Source: Urbifossiella limnaea (GTDB lineage: Bacteria > Planctomycetota > Planctomycetia > Gemmatales > Gemmataceae). From it: a DNA stretch of 64,000 nt. Made by a program: the position numbers and the translations under genes. Under the pieces are notes generated by a model. It had not been told where the DNA came from and made no database searches. It saw only the letters and a program-made list of their open reading frames with translations. This document shows, one piece after another, positions 34,757-43,254 of this stretch. Within the stretch, counting starts at the first letter, position 1. Each line of letters starts with the position of its first letter. The stretch lies in the NCBI RefSeq assembly GCF_007747215.1, contig NZ_CP036273.1, positions 5,254,322 through 5,318,321 of the forward strand. The letters run 5' to 3'.

Positions 34757-35557
34757 TTACCCCCGCCGGGCGGGTAAGGCAAGGAAGCTGGCCGACACGT
34801 CGCGGATGTGTTCGACCGCCTCCGGCGGGACGCGTTCCACCGTGCCGTCGCCGCGCTCGAGTTCCAGCCCGTCGAACGACAGCGCGCGGAGGCGGCCGGT
34901 CGGGCGCGACCCGTCGGCTCGTTCCAGCTCCACGTCGCGGCCGACGAAGCCGACGCCGCCCGCCCACGCCGCCTCGACCGCGGCCCGGTCGCCGGCCAGC
35001 AGCCGCCGCCACGCCGCGTCCAGGTTCCGTACCACGGCCCCGGCCGCGTCGCGCAGCTCGACCGGCGAGCCGGTCACCAGCCCGAGCGAGGTCGCGTCCG
35101 GGAGGCCCAGCGCGGCGAACTCGTCGGCCGACTGCGCGAGGTTCAGCCCGACCCCGCACACGACCCGCGCCGCCTGCTCGATCAGGATGCCGCACACCTT
35201 CTTGCCCTGAACCAGCAGGTCGTTCGGCCACTTGATCCGGGCCTCGACGCCGGCCAACTCGCGCACCGCGGCGGCGACCGCGACCGCCGCCCACGCGGTG
35301 AGAATCACCGGGCGCCGGAGGTCGGCCGGCGGGGTCAGCACGACCGACATCAGCAGGGCCGCCCCGGGCCGGCTCCGCCACGGCCGGCCGAAGCGACCGC
35401 GGCCCGCGGTCTGGTTCCGCGCCACGATCACGAGGCCATCGTCCGTCCCGGCCGGCAGCGCGGCGGCGAACGAGTTCGTGCTGTCGAGTTCGTCGAAGAC
35501 GAGGACGCGGCGGCCGACCCGCTCGGTGGCGAACGTCCATTCGGCGGGGGGCGTCAC
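34757..35557 (-). CDS. birA: Biotin--[acetyl-CoA-carboxylase] ligase
   Basis: 266 residues. The catalytic domain is complete: DELDSTNSFAAAL, the biotinyl-AMP loop GRGRFGRPWRS, KWPNDLLVQGKKVCGILIE and GVGLNLAQ. The N-terminal DNA-binding domain of E. coli BirA is missing, so this is a monofunctional ligase without the repressor role. It overlaps nadC by 4 bp (ATGA). Confidence 0.94.
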   Translation of the reverse strand: MTPPAEWTFATERVGRRVLVFDELDSTNSFAAALPAGTDDGLVIVARNQTAGRGRFGRPWRSRPGAALLMSVVLTPPADLRRPVILTAWAAVAVAAAVRELAGVEARIKWPNDLLVQGKKVCGILIEQAARVVCGVGLNLAQSADEFAALGLPDATSLGLVTGSPVELRDAAGAVVRNLDAAWRRLLAGDRAAVEAAWAGGVGFVGRDVELERADGSRPTGRLRALSFDGLELERGDGTVERVPPEAVEHIRDVSASFLALPARRG

Positions 35558-36417
35558 GATTGGTAGTCGAGGGCGATGTCGAGGGCGGGGGCGGAGTGCG
35601 TGAGGGCGCCGACGCTGATGCGGTCCACGCCCGTCGCGGCCGCCGCGGCGATGGTGTCGAGCGTGATTCCCCCGGACGCTTCGAGCCTCGTACCGGGCGA
35701 AACCGCGTCGCGGCGGGCGACCGCGGTGCGCATCACGCCGGGCGGCATGTTGTCGAGCAACACGATGTCGGCCTTCGCGGCGAGGGCGTGTTCGAGCTGT
35801 TCCATGGTGTCCACTTCCACCTCGATCGGCAGGCCGGCGTTGGCGGCGCGGGCCAGTTCGACGGCGCGGCGCACGTCGCCGCCGAGGCCGGCGAGGTGGT
35901 TGTCCTTGATGAGCACGCCGTCGTACAGCCCGACGCGGTGGTTCGTGCCGCCGCCCGCCCGCACGGCGTACTTCTCCAGCAATCGCCAGCCCGGCGCCGT
36001 CTTTCGGGTGTCGAGAACCGCGGCGTGCGTGCCGGCAACCGCGTCGACATACCGCCGCGTCAGCGACGCGACGCCCGACAGCCGTTGCAGGAAATTGAGC
36101 GCGGTGCGCTCCGCGGCGAGGACGGAGCGCAACGGCCCGGCGACGGTGGCGAGCACGTCGCCGCGGGCGAGCCGGGTGCCGTCGGCGAGCACGGGCGTGA
36201 AGGCGAGTGCGGGATCGACGGCGGCGCAGACCAGCGCCGCGGCGGGGAGGCCGGCGGCCACGCCGGCGGTCCGGGCGACGAATGCGGCGCGTCCGGGCTG
36301 CTCCGCGGGGATAAGGGAGGCGCTGGTCCGGTCGCCGGCGTCGCCCAGGTCCTCGGCGAGGGCGAGGGCCACGAGCGCGCGGCAGGCGGCGGTTTCGGCC
36401 GGGTTGAACGCAGACAT
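35554..36417 (-). CDS. nadC: Nicotinate-nucleotide pyrophosphorylase (quinolinate phosphoribosyltransferase)
   Basis: 287 residues from ATG 36417. ALAEDLGDAGDRTS opens the family, and ERTALNFLQRLSGVASLT, DTRKTAPGWRLLEKYAV and GGGTNHRVGLYDGVLIKDNH form the quinolinate and PRPP sites. It makes NaMN in NAD synthesis. The start codon lies 6 nt after a TATGCT hexamer (possible leaderless mRNA). birA follows with a 4-bp overlap. Confidence 0.96.
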   Translation of the reverse strand: MSAFNPAETAACRALVALALAEDLGDAGDRTSASLIPAEQPGRAAFVARTAGVAAGLPAAALVCAAVDPALAFTPVLADGTRLARGDVLATVAGPLRSVLAAERTALNFLQRLSGVASLTRRYVDAVAGTHAAVLDTRKTAPGWRLLEKYAVRAGGGTNHRVGLYDGVLIKDNHLAGLGGDVRRAVELARAANAGLPIEVEVDTMEQLEHALAAKADIVLLDNMPPGVMRTAVARRDAVSPGTRLEASGGITLDTIAAAAATGVDRISVGALTHSAPALDIALDYQS

Positions 36418-36423
36418 GCGGGT

Positions 36424-36429
36424 AGCATA
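36424..36429 (-). promoter_or_regulatory. TATGCT -10-like box 6 nt before nadC
   Basis: The minus strand reads GCGTATGCTACCCGCATG. Spacing to the ATG is the same 6 nt as at ribBA and at the DUF1501 gene starting at 42800. It lies between nadC and the response regulator gene. Confidence 0.5.
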
Positions 36430-36437
36430 CGCGCCGG

Positions 36438-36869
36438 TCACTTCCGCCGGCACACTTCCGTGAGCATCGCGTCGAGCGTGGTTGGGTCCACGGGCTTGGT
36501 GAGGTGCAGGTCGAAGCCGGCCTCGGCGGTGCGGCGGCGGTCCTCGGCCTGGCCCCACCCCGTCAGCGCGATGAGCGCCACCCGCTCCCCCCACGCCGCC
36601 GCCCGGATGCGGCGGGCGACTCCGTTGCCGTCGAGCCGGGGCATGCCGATGTCCAGCACCGCCACGTCCGGCCGGAACTCTTCCGCCACGTCGACCGCCT
36701 CCATCCCGTCGGCCGCGGTACGGACCTCGTTTCCCAGCAACTCCAGGAGCGTCGCCAGGCTTTCCGCCGCGTCGGTGTTGTCGTCCGCGACCAGTACCTT
36801 CCGTCTGCCACCCGTAACACGCGCGCCGGCGTCCGCCACGTCGCACACTCCCACGGTCGCGCCGGACAT
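36438..36869 (-). CDS. Single-domain response regulator
   Basis: 143 residues from ATG 36869; the frame is open to 36989, but the added stretch is not domain-like. A receiver domain covers about 20-140: KVLVADDNTDAAESLATLL with the acidic pair, VAVLDIGMPRLDG with the phospho-Asp, LTGWGQ and LTKPVD with the conserved Lys. There is no output domain, so it would pass phosphate on or act by protein contact. No histidine kinase is next to it. The 166-bp gap upstream (36870-37035) shows nothing recognisable. Confidence 0.9.
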   Translation of the reverse strand: MSGATVGVCDVADAGARVTGGRRKVLVADDNTDAAESLATLLELLGNEVRTAADGMEAVDVAEEFRPDVAVLDIGMPRLDGNGVARRIRAAAWGERVALIALTGWGQAEDRRRTAEAGFDLHLTKPVDPTTLDAMLTEVCRRK

Positions 36870-37035
36870 ATCGGCCCACCCGGTCGTCGGATTGATATCC
36901 ACAGTGCAGAAGTGGTGAAGGCAACTCCCGTGCCCGGTCGGAAATCCCACTCCGGCCGCAAGGCCGGTCGCGGCCGTGCCTCCTCGCACCGGGAAGCGGG
37001 CTTCTCACTACTGACACAATCAGGAAGTCGCGTTC

Positions 37036-39315
37036 TCATCCGCCGGGCGGCCCGAGTTCCGCTACCACCATTCCGTGAACGTCAAGCCGCGGCACCGTCA
37101 CCCAGGCGAGACCGCCGTCGTGCCCCATTTCCAAAGCGCGGCCCCCGGGCTCCCACGTCACAGACCGGACGGAATTGGGTAACGGGAAGCCGACACGAAT
37201 CCCGGCGACCGGTATTGCCTCCTCGCGCAACGGCACGTCGTCGGTCGGGTGCGCGTGACCAGCTGTACTATTCAGGTCGTTGAACAGATGCACGACGAGC
37301 CGTTCACCGGCCACGGTTCGCTGACGTACTGTCGTGGCGTGGACGCACATCGGGGCCTGCACCGTCACCGGCTGCGGCACGCCGCCCGCCGCCCACCGAA
37401 TCGCGTCGGCGACGACGAGCCGCTGGTACGGGTACGGGTAGAGGTAGTACGCCGCGTCGAACCCGGCCGCGAGGTACACCACCCGGCCGCGGCCGAAGCG
37501 GTTTACGACGACGGCCGGCGACGCGCCTGGTGTGCCCTTCGCGCCGAACGTGGCGACCACTTCCGCCCCGGGCCGCGGCCGCACCCGCACGGCCGGCCCC
37601 TTGAACGTCACCGGGTCGGTGCCGACGTATTCGGCGAGCTTGCCGCGGTCGAGGAACGAGCCGGCGACGAGCTTCGAGTCGAACACGCCACGCCGCTTCT
37701 CCCAGTAGTCCGGCGGCAGGGCGCGGGCGAAGTTCTCGTCCAGTTCCTCTTTCGCGCCAGGTAGCGCGCCGGGCTGCTCGGGGATGCCGCGGTAGTCGCA
37801 GCCGAACACATCCGCGAGGGCGAAGTTCGGCCGCGGGTCGCCGTGACCGTCGAACAGCGACGCGTCGAGACTCGCCACCAGCCCGCCGCCGTTGGCCACG
37901 TACTGCCGCACGGCGTCGGCCTGCCGGTCGTCCAGGCAGGCGGCGTTCGGCAGGACCAGCACCGCGTACCCGGCCAGCCCCTCGCCCGACAGGTTCCAGT
38001 CGTTGACCACCGCCGTCGGCAGGTGCTCCTCGACGCACGCCCGGAACGTGCCGAACACGTTCGCCAGGTAGCGCTCCTCGACGCGGCCGGCGCTGCGGCC
38101 GTAGAAGGTCTTCGTGTCGTCGCTCATCAGCAGAGCTGCCCACTTCTCCGGCCGCGTCCGCGTCAGCCACGGCTTCCGCTTCTGCACCGCGTCCATCGCC
38201 TGGTACAAGCCCGCTTGCAGCCGCTTCGGCTGGGCCACGGCGATGCTCGGCCGGCAACCGTGGGCGACGCACAGCAACATGCGCCGTTCGATCTCGTGGG
38301 CCGGGAACGAGTCCTTGCCGTAGGGGTTGCCGTGGCTCATCAGGTACGGCTCGCTGAACGCCACGCGGTGGTTCGTCACCGCCCAGGCATACGCGACGCC
38401 GAACGCCGGCACGATGGTGTTGCCGCGGTTCGTCTCGTCCAGCCACAGTTCCTGGTCCGGGGCGTCGAACAGGAGGTTCAACCGGGCCGGCATGTTCCGC
38501 GGCACGCTCAGGAAGTGCCCGAACCGGCCGGCGTTCGTCGTCCACGTTACGAGGGCGATGTCGGGGTTGATGCCCTTGAGGCGCCGCTGCATCCGCTCGA
38601 CGAGCGACTCCAACCGGGAATCCGCCCACTTCTGGTAGCGGCGGAACGCGGCGTCGCTGAGGTCTGCTTTGGGGATCGCTGCCCCACTGTCACGCCGGTA
38701 GTTCTCGCGGCAGTGGCGGCAGTAGCACCCGCCGCCGTGGTGGAGGCCGTCGAAGCTGAACGCCGCCACGTCCGGGAAGCGCGTCACGATCTCGGCGAGC
38801 ACGTCGACGAAGAAGTCGCCGTAGGGGCCGAGCGGGCACAGCATCCCGCCGTGGGGGTACTTCTTCAGGTCGATCGTCGGGATGTCGGTGGTGTCGGTGC
38901 TGACGCGGCGCCAGTCGGGGTGCAGCTCGTAGACCTCGCCCTGGAGCGTCGGCGGGTAGACGCCCAGGACGCGGACGCCGAGCCGCTTGTACTCGGCGAG
39001 GTCGGCTTCGAGCCGGCCGGGCGGGACGTGCGGGCTGCGGCGGCGGAGGAGCTTGCTGTCGTAGTACGCGAAGAACGGATCGACGAAGTTCACCTCGCTG
39101 AGCGTGACGCCTTGGCGGGCGGCTTCCGTCCGCGCGGCGGTGTCCATGCCGGAGAGGGTGTAGCCGGCGCCGATGGTCTCCTCGACCCACGCCGGGATGC
39201 GGACGGGCTCGAACGGCAGCGGCCCCGCGGGCCGCGGCGGCGGGGCGACGGGCAGGTCGGCGAGTGGGACCGCGGCGGAGGTGGCGAGGAAATCGCGGCG
39301 GGTGGGAGAGGTCAT
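37036..39315 (-). CDS. Tat-exported glycoside-hydrolase-like protein
   Basis: 759 residues from ATG 39315, with a Tat signal PTRRDFLATS at 4-13. Residues about 45-400 look like a TIM-barrel glycoside hydrolase (FFAYYDSKLL, FSFDGLHHGGGCYCRHCRENYRR, NRGNTIVPAFG). A middle region (about 400-620) resembles the beta-galactosidase trimerisation or glutamine-amidotransferase-like fold (YAVLVLPNAACLDDRQADAVRQYVANGGGLVA). The C-terminal part is beta-rich. The overall plan recalls GH42-like or hypothetical GH families. Catalytic residues cannot be named with confidence. Sugar substrate unknown; action outside the cytoplasm. Confidence 0.72.
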   Translation of the reverse strand: MTSPTRRDFLATSAAVPLADLPVAPPPRPAGPLPFEPVRIPAWVEETIGAGYTLSGMDTAARTEAARQGVTLSEVNFVDPFFAYYDSKLLRRRSPHVPPGRLEADLAEYKRLGVRVLGVYPPTLQGEVYELHPDWRRVSTDTTDIPTIDLKKYPHGGMLCPLGPYGDFFVDVLAEIVTRFPDVAAFSFDGLHHGGGCYCRHCRENYRRDSGAAIPKADLSDAAFRRYQKWADSRLESLVERMQRRLKGINPDIALVTWTTNAGRFGHFLSVPRNMPARLNLLFDAPDQELWLDETNRGNTIVPAFGVAYAWAVTNHRVAFSEPYLMSHGNPYGKDSFPAHEIERRMLLCVAHGCRPSIAVAQPKRLQAGLYQAMDAVQKRKPWLTRTRPEKWAALLMSDDTKTFYGRSAGRVEERYLANVFGTFRACVEEHLPTAVVNDWNLSGEGLAGYAVLVLPNAACLDDRQADAVRQYVANGGGLVASLDASLFDGHGDPRPNFALADVFGCDYRGIPEQPGALPGAKEELDENFARALPPDYWEKRRGVFDSKLVAGSFLDRGKLAEYVGTDPVTFKGPAVRVRPRPGAEVVATFGAKGTPGASPAVVVNRFGRGRVVYLAAGFDAAYYLYPYPYQRLVVADAIRWAAGGVPQPVTVQAPMCVHATTVRQRTVAGERLVVHLFNDLNSTAGHAHPTDDVPLREEAIPVAGIRVGFPLPNSVRSVTWEPGGRALEMGHDGGLAWVTVPRLDVHGMVVAELGPPGG

Positions 39316-39359
39316 GCACGGGCTCCGGGCTTCGCCGCGAGCGGCGGAACCCGGGCAGT

Positions 39360-40454
39360 CTACTCGCCCCGCAGCGCCCGGTCGATCCACCCGCCGCCGA
39401 GCAGCCGCGGGCCGTCGTAGACTGCCACCGCCTGCCCCGGCGTCACCGCCGGCTGCGGCTCCGCGAACCGCACCACTGCCCCACCGTCGGCCGTCGCCGA
39501 CACCGTCGCCGGCACCGCGGCGTGGCGGTAACGAATCTTCGCGGCGCAGCTCAGTTCGTCCGCCGGGACCGCGGTCAGCCAGTTCATCCCGGACGCGACC
39601 AGCCCCTCACTCAGCAGCTCCTCCGGGTCGCCGACAACGACCTCGTTCGTGTCCGGCAGCAGTTCCAGCACGAACCGCTTCCGCCCGCCGCCGATGCCGA
39701 GCCCCTTCCGCTGGCCGACGGTGAAGCGGTCGATGCCGTCGTGCTCGCCGAGCACCGTGCCGTCGCGCTCGCGCACCACGCCGGCCTTCGCCACCTCGGG
39801 CCGGCGGCGGCGCACCACCTCGGTGTGGTCCCCGCCGGGGACGAAGCAGATTTCCACGCTGTCCGGCTTGTCGGCCATCGCGCCGAGCCCCGCCTCCCGG
39901 GCCAGCTCGCGGATGTCGCGCTTCTGCCGGTCGCCGACGGGGAACAGCAGGTGGGGCAGCACCTCGCGGCGGATGCCGTGCAGGACGTAGCTCTGGTCCT
40001 TCTCCGGGTCGGCGCCGCGGTGAAGCTCGGGGCCGTCCGGCCCGCTGACGATTTGGGCGTAGTGGCCGGTGGCGATGAAGTCGGCGCCGAGCCCCTGGGC
40101 GAACGTCCACAGCTGGCCGAACTTCAGCCAGGTGTTGCAGACGACGCACGGGTTGGGCGTGCGGCCGCGGGCGTACTCGGCGGCGAAGTAGTCGATGACG
40201 CGGCCGAACTCGGCCTCGAAGTCGAGGGCGTGGAACGGGATGTCGAGCCGGTCGGCGACGCGGCGGGCGTCGGTGGCGTCGACCGCGGAGCAGCAGCCCT
40301 TCTTGTGGTCGGGCCGGCCGGCGGAGTGGTCGCCGGGGTGGTCGACGCCGGTGCGCATGAACAGTCCGACCACGTCGAAGCCCTGCCGCTTCAGCAGCAC
40401 GGCCGACGCGGAGCTGTCCACCCCGCCGCTCATCGCCAGCACCACCCGGGGCAT
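39360..40454 (-). CDS. mnmA: tRNA-specific 2-thiouridylase MnmA
   Basis: 364 residues from ATG 40454, preceded by GAAGGAGG. The PP-loop is MSGGVDSSASAVLL. The two catalytic cysteines lie in NPCVVCNTWLKFG and SVEICFVPGG, and ATGHYAQI and VGQRKGLGIGGG are also typical. It adds the 2-thio group to U34 of Glu, Gln and Lys tRNAs. A TAGAAT hexamer 21 nt before the ATG may be its -10. No sulfur-relay genes adjacent. Confidence 0.96.
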   Translation of the reverse strand: MPRVVLAMSGGVDSSASAVLLKRQGFDVVGLFMRTGVDHPGDHSAGRPDHKKGCCSAVDATDARRVADRLDIPFHALDFEAEFGRVIDYFAAEYARGRTPNPCVVCNTWLKFGQLWTFAQGLGADFIATGHYAQIVSGPDGPELHRGADPEKDQSYVLHGIRREVLPHLLFPVGDRQKRDIRELAREAGLGAMADKPDSVEICFVPGGDHTEVVRRRRPEVAKAGVVRERDGTVLGEHDGIDRFTVGQRKGLGIGGGRKRFVLELLPDTNEVVVGDPEELLSEGLVASGMNWLTAVPADELSCAAKIRYRHAAVPATVSATADGGAVVRFAEPQPAVTPGQAVAVYDGPRLLGGGWIDRALRGE

Positions 40455-40491
40455 CCGCGGGCCTCCTTCGGAAGGCCATTCTACGGCCGGG

Positions 40492-41412
40492 TCAGGCGAG
40501 CGGGTCCGGGTTCCACCAGCACGGCCCCTTGTCGCGGCGGGCCTCGGCAGCACGACGACGCACGTCGGCCATCTCCGCGTCACCAAGCGGGCGGAACGAC
40601 CGCGCGGCGGCGAACGCGGCGTCTTGCTCGTTCGGGTAGCTGAGGCCGAGCAGCGTCACGTCGGGGTCGAGCGTCAGCGTGTAGTGCAGGCACTCCTCGA
40701 CCGTCAGCCGCGGCAGCACGGCAGCACCGTCGTCGGCGCCGCCGCTCGACACCTTGCCGCGCGGGCGGACCGTCAGCGGCTGGTTGTAGCCGGTCGTGTC
40801 GCCGAGCAGTTTGCCGCCGCCGAACGTCTTGAAGCACACCGTACCCACTCCGGCCGCCTTCGCCCGCGGCAGCACGTCGGTAACGTAGCGGTCGTCCACG
40901 AACGGTCCGAGCGGGAACATCACCACGTCGCACACTCCCGCTTCGAGCGCCTTCTGAAGCACGTCCGGGTTGTGCGAGCTGATGCCGCGGTATCGCGTGG
41001 TGCCGGCGCGGACCGCGTCCGCGAGCTGGTCGAAGCCGCCACCGGGGTGGCAGAGGCGGTCGAAGGTCGCGGGGTCGGACAGGTCGTGGAACACGAGCAG
41101 ATCGACGTGACCGAGCCCGAGGCGGGACAGCGAGCCTTCGATTTGCAGGCCGACGGGCGCGTCGTGGTGGTCGATCTTGTCGATCACGAACACGCCGTCG
41201 CGCCGCCCGCGCACGGCGGCGCCGACGATCTCCTCGGAGTAGCCGTCCTCGTAATTGGGGGCGGTGTCGATCACGTTCAGGCCGGCGTCGAGAGCGCGGC
41301 GGGCGGTGGCGACGCAGGTGTCGAAGGGGACGCTGCGGTCGGCGAGGTCGCCGACGCCGAGTTGCGTGGCAACGAACCCGGTGCGGCCGAGCGGGCGGCG
41401 GGGGGTGAACAT
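40492..41412 (-). CDS. Aldo/keto reductase
   Basis: 306 residues. LGRTGFVATQLGVG opens the barrel. DTAPNYEDGYSEE carries the catalytic Asp and Tyr, and VIDKIDHHD the Lys. The family reduces aldehydes and ketones or oxidises sugars with NADPH; the subfamily resembles oxidoreductases used on sugars. There is no signal peptide. Its ATG overlaps the TAA of the upstream DUF1501 gene (TAATG), so translation is coupled to that exported protein, which suggests a common pathway. Confidence 0.9.
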   Translation of the reverse strand: MFTPRRPLGRTGFVATQLGVGDLADRSVPFDTCVATARRALDAGLNVIDTAPNYEDGYSEEIVGAAVRGRRDGVFVIDKIDHHDAPVGLQIEGSLSRLGLGHVDLLVFHDLSDPATFDRLCHPGGGFDQLADAVRAGTTRYRGISSHNPDVLQKALEAGVCDVVMFPLGPFVDDRYVTDVLPRAKAAGVGTVCFKTFGGGKLLGDTTGYNQPLTVRPRGKVSSGGADDGAAVLPRLTVEECLHYTLTLDPDVTLLGLSYPNEQDAAFAAARSFRPLGDAEMADVRRRAAEARRDKGPCWWNPDPLA

Positions 41413-42800
41413 TAGCTGAGGATCCCGCGGATCACCTCGCCGTCGCAGAGCGTCAGCGGGCGGCCGAGGCGGTCGTGAATCTCGGTCCGCGGGTCCACGC
41501 CGAGGCTGTGGTACACCGTCGCGGCGAGGTCGGCCGGGGTCGTCGGCAGGTTTGCCGGCTCGGCCGCATACTTGTCGCTGGCGCCGTACACGGCCCCGCC
41601 CTTCACGCCGCCGCCGGCCAGCACCGTCGTGAACACCCGGCCCCAGTGGTCGCGACCGTCACGGCCGGCCCCGGCGCCGCCGGGCACGGACTGACCCACC
41701 TTCGGCGTGCGACCCATTTCGCCGGTCCACACTACAAGCGTCTCGTCGAGCATGCCGCGGGCCGACAGGTCGTCGAGCAGCGCCGAGAAGGCGCGGTCGG
41801 TGACCGGGCACAGCCGCGTCTTCAGGTCGATGAAGTTGCGGCTGTGCGTGTCCCAGTAGACGCTCACGTTTGTGATGCCGTCGTTCGGCCAGAACACGGT
41901 GACGAGCGGCACCCCGGCTTCGATGAGCCGGCGGGCCTGCAACACGCTCTGACCGTGGCGGTTCATGCCGTAGCGTTCGCGGACCGCCATCGGCTCGCGG
42001 GTCAGGTCGAACGCCGCCCGCGCCGCCGGGCTGGCGATCAGCTCGAAGGCACGCCGGCGGTTCGCCTCCGCGGCGTCGAGTTCGGCCGCGGCCATGCGCT
42101 GCACCTGCCGGTCGAGCGAGTCGAGGAGCCCCCGCCTGCCGCCGACGCGGTCGGCGTCGAGCCCCGCGGACAGGGTCAGTTCGCCGACCTTGTAGTCGGG
42201 CGAGCTGGCGTCGGCGTCGATCCGCATCGGGTTGTACACGGGGCCGAGCAGGCCGGCGCCCTGGCCGTGACTTTCTTCCACGAACCGCGGCGCGCCGTCG
42301 GGCACGACCGGCATCATGGATACGTAGGGCGGCAGCGCCCCCGCCCCGCGGCCGAGCTTCGCCAGCACCGCGCCGTAGTTCGGCCAGTCGTCCGCGATCG
42401 GCCCGGCGGGGGCGGCCCGGCCGGTGAGCAGGTGGTGCGTGGCGGTCAGGTGGTTTACGTCCGGGTGGGTCATCGACCGGATGAGGCACAGCTTGTCGGC
42501 GCGCTTCGCCAGCTCGGGCAGGTGTTCGCAGACGCGCAAGCCGGGGACGGCGGTCGGGATGGTGCCGAACTCGCCGCGGTACACGTCCGGGGCGTCCGGT
42601 TTCGGGTCCCAGGTGTCCTGCTGTGCGGGGCCGCCCCACATGAACAGGACGATGCACGACTTCGCCCGGCCGCGGCGCGGGCTGGGCTTGTCGGCGGCGC
42701 GGAGGTAGTCGGGGAGGCCGAGGCCGAACAGGCTGAGCCCGCCGGCGCGGAGGAACTCGCGGCGGCGGACGGCGGGGTTGAAGAAGCGTGCGGTCGGCAT
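41412..42800 (-). CDS. DUF1501 family Tat-exported protein
   Basis: 462 residues. The Tat signal is VRRREFLRAGG (11-21). The core has VLFMWGGPAQQDTWDPKPDAP, GEFGTIPTAVPGLRVCEHLPELA, GEMGRTPKVGQ and GRDHWGR. Most similar by eye to the DUF1501 at 3747-5114 (same EFGTIPTA block). No DUF1549 partner; instead an aldo/keto reductase follows, coupled through TAATG. A TAGACT hexamer lies exactly 6 nt before the ATG. Confidence 0.92.
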   Translation of the reverse strand: MPTARFFNPAVRRREFLRAGGLSLFGLGLPDYLRAADKPSPRRGRAKSCIVLFMWGGPAQQDTWDPKPDAPDVYRGEFGTIPTAVPGLRVCEHLPELAKRADKLCLIRSMTHPDVNHLTATHHLLTGRAAPAGPIADDWPNYGAVLAKLGRGAGALPPYVSMMPVVPDGAPRFVEESHGQGAGLLGPVYNPMRIDADASSPDYKVGELTLSAGLDADRVGGRRGLLDSLDRQVQRMAAAELDAAEANRRRAFELIASPAARAAFDLTREPMAVRERYGMNRHGQSVLQARRLIEAGVPLVTVFWPNDGITNVSVYWDTHSRNFIDLKTRLCPVTDRAFSALLDDLSARGMLDETLVVWTGEMGRTPKVGQSVPGGAGAGRDGRDHWGRVFTTVLAGGGVKGGAVYGASDKYAAEPANLPTTPADLAATVYHSLGVDPRTEIHDRLGRPLTLCDGEVIRGILS

Positions 42801-42806
42801 GAGTTT

Positions 42807-42812
42807 AGTCTA
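42807..42812 (-). promoter_or_regulatory. TAGACT -10-like box 6 nt before the DUF1501 start
   Basis: The minus strand reads GGGTAGACTAAACTCATG. The spacing is the same 6 nt as at ribBA and nadC, which suggests a leaderless transcript. TGGCAC about 17 nt further upstream is a weak -35 candidate. Confidence 0.5.
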
Positions 42813-42836
42813 CCCGCGCCGCCGCGCCGGTGCCAG

Positions 42837-43121
42837 CTAGCCGTGGTTCGTGTCGACGCCGAGCGCCGAGTACGCCGAGCAGTGACCGCTGTAACCACGG
42901 TACGCGAGTGCGGCGCCGACCGCCGCCATCGCCAGCCCGGTCGCTCCGCCCTTCCCGATCCCGAGGCCGGCGAGCAGCGCGCCGCCCAACGCAGACGCGG
43001 CACGCTCCGCGGGGCCGACGTTCACGCCGCCGCCCGTACTGGGGCGGACCGGGTGGTCCAGGTCGCGGACGCCCTGCCGGGTCATCGGGTAGTTCACGGT
43101 GCCGATCGTTCCTTCCGCCAT
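42837..43121 (-). CDS. Small DUF2892-type membrane protein
   Basis: 94 residues from ATG 43121, with GGAGGA upstream; longer frames run into the next gene's promoter region. The segment NVGPAERAASALGGALLAG followed by GLAMAAVGAALAYRG and the ending TGHC-like SGHCSAYSALGVDT is the pattern of DUF2892/YgaP-like two-helix membrane modules. Role unknown. It is divergent from the DUF1549 gene at 43255; CTATTCT near 43210 on the plus strand is a possible -10 for that gene. Confidence 0.72.
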   Translation of the reverse strand: MAEGTIGTVNYPMTRQGVRDLDHPVRPSTGGGVNVGPAERAASALGGALLAGLGIGKGGATGLAMAAVGAALAYRGYSGHCSAYSALGVDTNHG

Positions 43122-43254
43122 GACGCGTCCTCCAATGGAAAAGCCGACGACGGTGGACGCAACTCGGGTGCCGTGGGGCGAACTCTCTGGCGTCACCGGC
43201 CCGATCGGGCTATTCTGAAGGTGCCTACCCCACCGCCTCCCGCGGTCCCGCCTT